Assembly (NCBI GenBank): GCA_021803085.1
Contig: JAJZMD010000210.1
Coordinates: 1 to 36,161 of the forward strand
Origin: Actinomycetes bacterium
GTDB lineage: Bacteria; Actinomycetota; Acidimicrobiia; Acidimicrobiales; RAAP-2
Length of the DNA: 36,161 nucleotides
Reading direction: 5' to 3'
This document shows positions 32,458 through 36,161 of the stretch, piece by piece; the first letter of the stretch is position 1; each line of letters opens with the position of its first letter. The notes beneath the pieces were generated by a model that worked only from the letters and a program-made list of their open reading frames with translations, had not been told where the DNA came from and made no database searches. The position numbers were made by a program, and so were the translations under genes.

Positions 32458-32600
32458 TCACGCGACCAGATCGTATTCGCCGATGCGCCGATGAAGTTGT
32501 TGAGGCAGCATCGAGTCGATCGAACTGCCTGCGTAGAGGCGTCGTAGAGGCGTCGGGATGGCCTGTGGGTCGAACGTGAGCGCGAGGCCCTGTGTCTGTT
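32458..32600 (-). pseudogene. possible 3' remnant of an unknown gene
   Basis: The minus-strand frame ends with GLALTFDPQAIPTPLRRLYA and then GSSIDSMLPQQLHRRIGEYD-LVA before a TGA at 32460-32458. This has a plausible protein character, unlike the arginine-rich text upstream of it. No start or domain is seen, so it would be a truncated tail. I cannot name a family. Confidence 0.25.
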
Positions 32601-32794
32601 GCTGCGGGCGTCGCAAGTCGGTGCGATTTCGTCGACGGAGTTGGGACCCACGCCGCTGCCGTGCTCGCCGGCCATCCCGTTGCCTTCTACCCGCTCGCCC
32701 ACCCAGCGCCGGGAACGATGACAGTGCCGCCACCGGTCGTCCTCACACCACTCACAACACCGTCATGTCGCCATCGAACCGGAAGAACCCTTCG

Positions 32795-33184
32795 ATGACC
32801 GCCGCGCCCGGATCCGCGACCGGGGTGGTCGAGTTCCTCGACGGCACACACGTCCTCGGCCAGACCGTGTTCGACTCGGGAGTCGCGCAGCACGGCTTCT
32901 CCGACCTCTCGCGCGGGCACGGTGCTCCAGCCCGCCACGCACACGCTGCACTGGCGGACGCACGGAGGCGAGCAGCGGCGGCAGAGCGCGAGGCGGTCGC
33001 CGTCGAGGTGCGCCAGCTCTTCGAGCGCTCCAGCCTCTCGAAGACGGCCATCGCGGCGCACATCGGCACCTCGGCCTCCCGCCTGTCGACCTACGCGAAT
33101 GGCAAGTTGACGCCATCGGCGGGGTTTCTCGTGCGGAAGCGTAGGGTCCTGACTGCCGCGGGCGTAGCGATTTCGAATATTTGA
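32795..33184 (+). CDS. small helix-turn-helix protein
   Basis: 129 residues from ATG 32795 (GGAAG upstream; ATG 32765 would add 10 residues). An N-terminal part of unknown nature (VVEFLDGTHVLGQTVFDSGV) is followed by a helical Ala/Arg-rich stretch. An XRE/Cro-type helix-turn-helix comes near residues 73-117: VRQLFERSSLSKTAIAAHIG, then TSASRLSTYANGKLTPSA and FLVRKRRV. This HTH with STYxxGKxTPSA is familiar from small actinobacterial DNA-binding proteins of toxin-antitoxin-like loci. It ends 20 bp before the next HTH gene on the same strand. Confidence 0.65.
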   Translation: MTAAPGSATGVVEFLDGTHVLGQTVFDSGVAQHGFSDLSRGHGAPARHAHAALADARRRAAAAEREAVAVEVRQLFERSSLSKTAIAAHIGTSASRLSTYANGKLTPSAGFLVRKRRVLTAAGVAISNI

Positions 33185-33203
33185 TAACTGATAAGCTGTT
33201 CTC
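33171..33203 (+). promoter_or_regulatory. AT-rich promoter/operator before the HTH-nucleotidyltransferase pair
   Basis: An AT-rich patch, striking in this sequence, lies directly before ATG 33204 and overlaps the stop of the preceding gene. It contains TGATAA-c-TGATAA (direct repeat, period 7, from 33182) and TAAGCT (33192-33197), which fits a TANNNT -10 box seven bases before the ATG. No ribosome-binding site is visible, so a leaderless, autoregulated transcript is plausible. Confidence 0.45.
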
Positions 33204-33779
33204 ATGGACAGCTGGGAGCTTCGCGCGGCCCGACGCAAGGCCGGGCTCACGCTCGAACAGGTCGCCCGTGCCGCCGGCACCTCGGAGTCCAACGTCGCCG
33301 CCTACGAGCGCGGGGCCAAGCGCCCGGGCGTGCTGACCGAGCGTCGCCTGCTCACCGCCATCGGCGCGGGAAAGCTCAGCTCGGTGCATCGAAACGGGTT
33401 GCTGACGCTGCCGGCAGCCGCAGCGGCGATCCGTCAGGCACTTCGCAAGGAGTGGCCGCTCGCAGACATCTTGCGGATCGTCCGACAGCTCGTGAGCGAC
33501 GCGGCGTACCTCGAGAACGTGAGCGACTGGGCAGCGTTCCTCATCGAGCCCTCGACCACGGGCGACGAGCGCTGGGACGCGATGCTGGCCGCCGCTGCTG
33601 AGCACATCGCCTTGAAGGCCGATGTCCAGACGCCGAGGTGGACCGTTGGGCACGCGCTCGGTCACCTCTGGTTCGTGTCGTCACTGCCGGGTCTCGACGC
33701 CTACCTGCTCGCCCACGCGCCGATGCCCTTCGCCATCCGCGGGGTAGTCGTCGACGAAGCAGCGCTGGCGTCGGTCTGA
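33204..33779 (+). CDS. XRE-type HTH protein, probable antitoxin
   Basis: 191 residues. The N-terminal XRE helix-turn-helix is LRAARRKAGLTLEQVARAAG plus TSESNVAAYERGAKRP (residues 6-41). A variable middle part follows. The C-terminal region has DERWDAMLAAAAEHIA, WTVGHALGHLWFVSSLPGLD and APMPFAIRGVVVDEAALAS; this pattern accompanies DUF6036-type nucleotidyltransferase genes in actinobacteria as far as I recall. The TGA stop overlaps the ATG of the next gene by one base, so the two are translated together. This arrangement, with a DNA-binding partner first and a nucleotidyltransferase second, is that of AbiEi/AbiEii-like toxin-antitoxin systems. The antitoxin role is inferred. Confidence 0.75.
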   Translation: MDSWELRAARRKAGLTLEQVARAAGTSESNVAAYERGAKRPGVLTERRLLTAIGAGKLSSVHRNGLLTLPAAAAAIRQALRKEWPLADILRIVRQLVSDAAYLENVSDWAAFLIEPSTTGDERWDAMLAAAAEHIALKADVQTPRWTVGHALGHLWFVSSLPGLDAYLLAHAPMPFAIRGVVVDEAALASV

Positions 33780-34360
33780 TGGAAGACGTCATGTTCGACC
33801 GCGAGCACATCGTGGAGCTACTCCGTGAGCTCGGACGCCGCCTCGACGGACGCGGGGTAAGCGCAAGCCTGTACGTCGTCGGCGGCACCGCGATGGCGCT
33901 CGCGTACAACCGAGACCGGACCACCAAGGACATCGACGCGGTGTTCGAGCCGAAGGCAACCGTCTACGCCGAGGCCAGGCGCATGGCGGAGGATCTCGGC
34001 CTGCCGGAGGGCTGGCTGAACGACGGGGTGAAAGGGCTTCTCCCGGACCGGAGCGACCCTGATGTCCAGACCGCCCTTGTCGCCCCGGGCATCAGCGTCG
34101 GGGTCGCCTCGGCCGAGTACCTGTTCGCGATGAAGGCTGCCGCCGCCCGGATCGAGGAGGACACCGACGACCTCAGGATCCTCGCAGGGATGCTCGGCAT
34201 CACCACGGCGGACCAAGCGCTGGACCTCGTCGAGCGGTTCTACGACCGCGCCCGGCTCGCCCCCCGGAGCCAGTTCGTCGTCCAAGAGCTCTTCGAGCAG
34301 ATAGCCCGCGACCGTCCAGAGGCTCGAGGTATCGAGCTCGTCGACGGCAAGGAGTCCTGA
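33779..34360 (+). CDS. DUF6036/AbiEii-like nucleotidyltransferase, probable toxin
   Basis: 193 residues. The DNA-polymerase-beta-like active site is visible: GGT (35-37) in LYVVGGTAMALAY, then DID (Asp 51 and Asp 53) in RTTKDIDAVFEP, matching hG[GS]x(9-13)D[DE]h. Downstream EYLFAMKAAAARIEEDTDDL (Lys 119, Asp 130/131) matches the lysine-and-acidic motif of AbiEii/MenT-type enzymes. Such proteins transfer nucleotides to tRNA or other targets and act as toxins in abortive infection or persistence; the target here is unknown. It is complete and shows no missing catalytic residue. It is translationally coupled to the HTH gene. Confidence 0.8.
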   Translation: MEDVMFDREHIVELLRELGRRLDGRGVSASLYVVGGTAMALAYNRDRTTKDIDAVFEPKATVYAEARRMAEDLGLPEGWLNDGVKGLLPDRSDPDVQTALVAPGISVGVASAEYLFAMKAAAARIEEDTDDLRILAGMLGITTADQALDLVERFYDRARLAPRSQFVVQELFEQIARDRPEARGIELVDGKES

Positions 34361-34530
34361 CCGGCCGTCACCCCCGGGCCCGAGACCGGTCCTCCACCGA
34401 CGAACCCGCCCGCGAAGCTCTGCGAGATGTCGACGATGTCGACGCCCTGGCCGCTCTGTGGCGCCTGGATCATCTGGTCGTTGCGGAGGTAGATGCCGAC
34501 GTGCCCGGGGTTGGAAAATGTTGGGAATGG
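34361..34530 (-). pseudogene. NlpC/P60 endopeptidase fragment
   Basis: On the minus strand the frame reads SNPGHVGIYLRNDQMIQAPQ then SGQGVDIVDI. This is the central His region of the NlpC/P60 cysteine peptidase fold (PGHVGIYLGNGxMIxAP). The catalytic-Cys part upstream is absent, replaced by unrelated sequence and then the tRNA gene; the C-terminal side runs antisense into the nucleotidyltransferase gene. It is a truncated remnant of a cell-wall peptidase gene. Confidence 0.6.
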
Positions 34531-34590
34531 GGCTTGGCCAGGGGCAGAAGAGTGCATCCCGATATGGCCTCTGACCTGGACTTTTGCCGG

Positions 34591-34664
34591 TGGGCGCTGG
34601 GGGACTTGAACCCTCGACCTCAGCCGTGTGAAGGCTGCGCTCTAACCAACTGAGCTAAGCGCCC
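34591..34664 (-). tRNA. tRNA-Val (anticodon CAC)
   Basis: Minus strand, 74 nt without CCA. Acceptor stem GGGCGCT pairs with AGCGCCC, the D-arm is GCTC-AGTTGGTTA-GAGC, the anticodon stem CAGCC/GGCTG holds loop TTCACAC (anticodon CAC, reads GTG), and the T-loop is TTCAAGT. The T-stem has one A-C mismatch. Valine GTG is a very common codon in this sequence. The 3' end faces the nucleotidyltransferase/NlpC side, which is the side where integrating elements usually insert. Confidence 0.92.
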
Positions 34665-34770
34665 GCAAGGCCCGCCGGAAGGGCCGGAGCGGTTGGACGA
34701 CGATAGCGCGCCCGGTCCGCTGGCCCCACTTCTGGTCCTGGCACCGCCCGCCGCCTCAGCCTTGTCGTCC

Positions 34771-34835
34771 CACCACCGCGGAGCACCACCGCGGAGCACC
34801 ACCGCGGAGCACCACCCCGGGGCGCCACCCCGAAG
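34771..34835. repeat. 13-bp tandem array, five units
   Basis: Three identical units CACCACCGCGGAG (34771, 34784, 34797) and two diverged ones (34810, 34823). The array lies between the tRNA and the start of the next gene. Confidence 0.85.
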
Positions 34836-34881
34836 CGCCGAAGCGCTGGCCGCCGGCTGCGCCCGGTAGCCTTGGCTCGCT

Positions 34882-35670
34882 ATGCCCCGAGGCGACACAG
34901 CACAGTTCGCGCGGGGCAGCGACGTCTCCAGCCCGAGGACCGCCTGGCAGCGACTCTCCCAGACGTTCCTCCGCCCCCCGGCGCCGAAGCCGGCGGCTGC
35001 GCCCGAGAACGTGGACTTCTCACGGATGACCGACGACGAGAAGCGGGCGCGCATCGTCGGCATCGACCCGACCGAGCGCAAGCTGGGTTTCGTGGCAGCG
35101 GCCATGGGGGTGGTGCTCGCCATCTACGCCAACGTGCCGTACATGGTGTCGAAGACGTTGGTCCCCACGACCGTCAAGCCCAATGGCAAGTCGTGCGGCC
35201 CGGTCGTCGGGATCACCGACCTCCGCTACGTGGCGTCGTCCAAGTCGTGCGACGGCATCTACCCGGCGAGCCACTACATCCTTCCGCTCGTGGTGTCGCT
35301 GGTGCTCGCCGCTGCCGTCTACGTCACCGTGCGGATCCGCAGGCGCTCGCCGCTCGCGTTCGCGCTGGTGATGAACGGACTCGCCTTCGGCTCCCTGCTC
35401 GTGCTCGTCCCCTTCGGCGTCGCCGGCGGGTGGGTCATGCTCCGCGCGTGGCGCACCCAGAAGTACGGCGCCCCGAACGCGAAGTCCGTGCTGCCGGGCT
35501 GGACCGCTCCTCCCCCGCGGGGCTCGACGCGCCGGGCCAAGACGACGGCGCCTCGCGGTCGCAAGGGAAAGTCGGCCGAGGTCGCTACGACGCGTAAGCC
35601 CGCCGCGGCGAACAAGCGCTACACCCCGAAGTCGCCGCCGAAGAAGAAGGTCGCGCCCCCGGCCGGCTGA
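34882..35670 (+). CDS. membrane protein with lysine-rich tail, unknown function
   Basis: 262 residues. A polar N-terminus of about 70 residues contains DFSRMTDDEKRARIVGIDPT. Three or four hydrophobic helices follow: LGFVAAAMGVVLAIYANVPY, YILPLVVSLVLAAAVYVTV, and LAFALVMNGLAFGSLLVLVPFGVAGGWVML (shown in full length it is two adjacent helices). Between the first two lies a short outside loop with two Cys (GKSCGPVVG and SSKSCDG). The C-terminal 60 residues are rich in Lys, Arg, Pro and Ala (KSPPKKKVAPPAG), typical of a cytoplasmic nucleic-acid- or membrane-touching tail. I have the impression of a conserved actinobacterial protein but cannot name it. Confidence 0.75.
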   Translation: MPRGDTAQFARGSDVSSPRTAWQRLSQTFLRPPAPKPAAAPENVDFSRMTDDEKRARIVGIDPTERKLGFVAAAMGVVLAIYANVPYMVSKTLVPTTVKPNGKSCGPVVGITDLRYVASSKSCDGIYPASHYILPLVVSLVLAAAVYVTVRIRRRSPLAFALVMNGLAFGSLLVLVPFGVAGGWVMLRAWRTQKYGAPNAKSVLPGWTAPPPRGSTRRAKTTAPRGRKGKSAEVATTRKPAAANKRYTPKSPPKKKVAPPAG

Positions 35671-35679
35671 GCGATCGCC

Positions 35680-35751
35680 GAGCCGGCATCCGCCCCGCCC
35701 CCGAGCCGGCATCCGCCCCGCCCCCGAGTAGCCGGCATCCGCCCCGCCCCC
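35680..35751. repeat. 23-26-bp tandem array, three units
   Basis: Two identical 23-bp units (35680 and 35703) and a third with a 3-bp insertion (35726-35751); a degenerate fourth follows. The core is GCCGGCATCCGCCCCGCCCC. It lies between the convergent membrane-protein and TetR genes, 9 bp after the first one's stop. Confidence 0.85.
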
Positions 35752-35797
35752 GAGCTGGCAGCCGCCGGCGAGCCGCCCCCGTCCCGCCCGCAGCCCG

Positions 35798-36161
35798 TCA
35801 ACCCGTCACGAGCGCAGAGTGGAGAAGTCGCAGGACGTCGGCCCGGCGGCGGACCAGTGATCGCGCGGTCGGCTCCTCGCCGAGCGCCCGCAGCACGTCG
35901 ACCTCGGTCACCATGCCGATCACCGTCGAATAGATCGCGAGCAGCAGCAGGTTCGGGTCGTGGCGCCGCATGTGCCCGGCGTCCATCTCCGTCTCGAGGA
36001 ATTCCGACGCCCGGCGGACGAGCGGCTGCAGCTCGACCGTGAGCTTCGTCGCGGCGGGAGGCCCCAGGCGGAGCACCTCGCGCACGAGGCCGAGCAGCTC
36101 GGGGCGCCGAGCGGCGAGCCGGAACACAGACCGCACCACCGCCTCCACCTTCGCCCAGCCG
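35798..36161 (-). CDS. TetR family regulator, partial (C-terminal part)
   Basis: The minus-strand frame enters from the window edge, so the N-terminal DNA-binding domain is missing. The visible 120 residues are helical: VVRSVFRLAARRPELLGLVREVL, ELQPLVRRASEFLETEMDAG, HMRRHDPNLLLLAIYSTVIG, and a final VRRRADVLRLLHSALVTG. This is the usual ligand-binding and dimerisation layout of TetR proteins, with the conserved region (M)RRxDPxLLLLAIYS. The GTG at 36148 is internal, not the start. Confidence 0.75.
   Translation of the reverse strand, partial: GWAKVEAVVRSVFRLAARRPELLGLVREVLRLGPPAATKLTVELQPLVRRASEFLETEMDAGHMRRHDPNLLLLAIYSTVIGMVTEVDVLRALGEEPTARSLVRRRADVLRLLHSALVTG

Larger units (their letters stand above)
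32289..32794. other. about 500 bp without a confident gene
   Basis: The space after the IclR gene holds one hairpin (32427-32441) and one frame on the minus strand that may be the end of a lost gene. No complete gene, RNA or insertion-sequence terminus is visible. Confidence 0.45.

Noticed and set aside
34240-34557. 105-codon minus-strand gene
   Set aside because: Only the part outside the nucleotidyltransferase gene resembles NlpC/P60; the rest is antisense to a real gene, so it is listed as a fragment.

Overview
The window is very GC-rich and densely packed. Genes often use GTG starts, adjacent genes often overlap by four bases, and several proteins are of actinobacterial type: a CtpE-like P-type ATPase, a P1B-5 ATPase with a hemerythrin tail, a DUF2142 membrane protein and an IclR regulator. 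A high-GC actinobacterium is the natural reading. The class Acidimicrobiia is my inference from the overall flavour of the proteins, not something shown by a marker gene.

Layout. 1-4.4 kb (minus strand) holds the 5' part of an MFS transporter, an SDR oxidoreductase, a methyltransferase and a DUF2142 polytopic protein. 4.8-9.5 kb holds two P-type ATPases that converge and overlap at their 3' ends: a CtpE-type cation pump and a P1B-5 metal pump fused to a hemerythrin-like domain. 9.7-13.3 kb holds a universal stress protein, a secreted protein of unknown function, a secreted seven-repeat (propeller-like) protein, a sensor-like membrane protein with no kinase domain, and a small membrane protein. 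13.6-16.5 kb holds a CLC anion channel/antiporter with CBS domains, divergent from a MarR-DUF488 fusion regulator; an inverted-repeat operator lies between them. 16.5-17.2 kb has no confident gene.

17.2-32.3 kb is the most interesting part: an 11-gene divergent catabolic cluster. The leftward arm, from a recognisable promoter at 26.85 kb to a terminator at 17.2 kb, encodes a ThDP-dependent enzyme, a Gfo/Idh/MocA dehydrogenase, a ribose-type permease, a sugar-type binding protein, a rare ABC-ABC-permease fusion and a TcuA-like flavoprotein dehydrogenase. The rightward arm encodes an aldehyde dehydrogenase, a cupin, a second aldehyde dehydrogenase, a TIM-barrel sugar isomerase/epimerase and an IclR regulator; the last four are joined by GTGA overlaps. 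Together they describe uptake of a polyol-, sugar- or carboxylate-like compound, its oxidation, C-C cleavage by the ThDP enzyme and oxidation of the resulting aldehydes, probably under IclR control. The combination matches no named pathway I can assign. It partly recalls myo-inositol catabolism, but the ThDP enzyme is not convincingly IolD.

32.3-34.6 kb looks like a small accessory island next to a tRNA-Val(CAC): a decayed reading frame, two helix-turn-helix proteins, a DUF6036/AbiEii-like nucleotidyltransferase (probable toxin-antitoxin pair) and a truncated NlpC/P60 fragment. 34.9-36.2 kb holds a conserved-looking membrane protein and the C-terminal part of a TetR regulator.

A recurring oddity is a set of short GC-rich tandem arrays (10-23 bp units, each locus with its own sequence) at gene ends at both sides of the window. 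I saw none between about 13 and 34 kb, the stretch that includes the catabolic cluster and the island.
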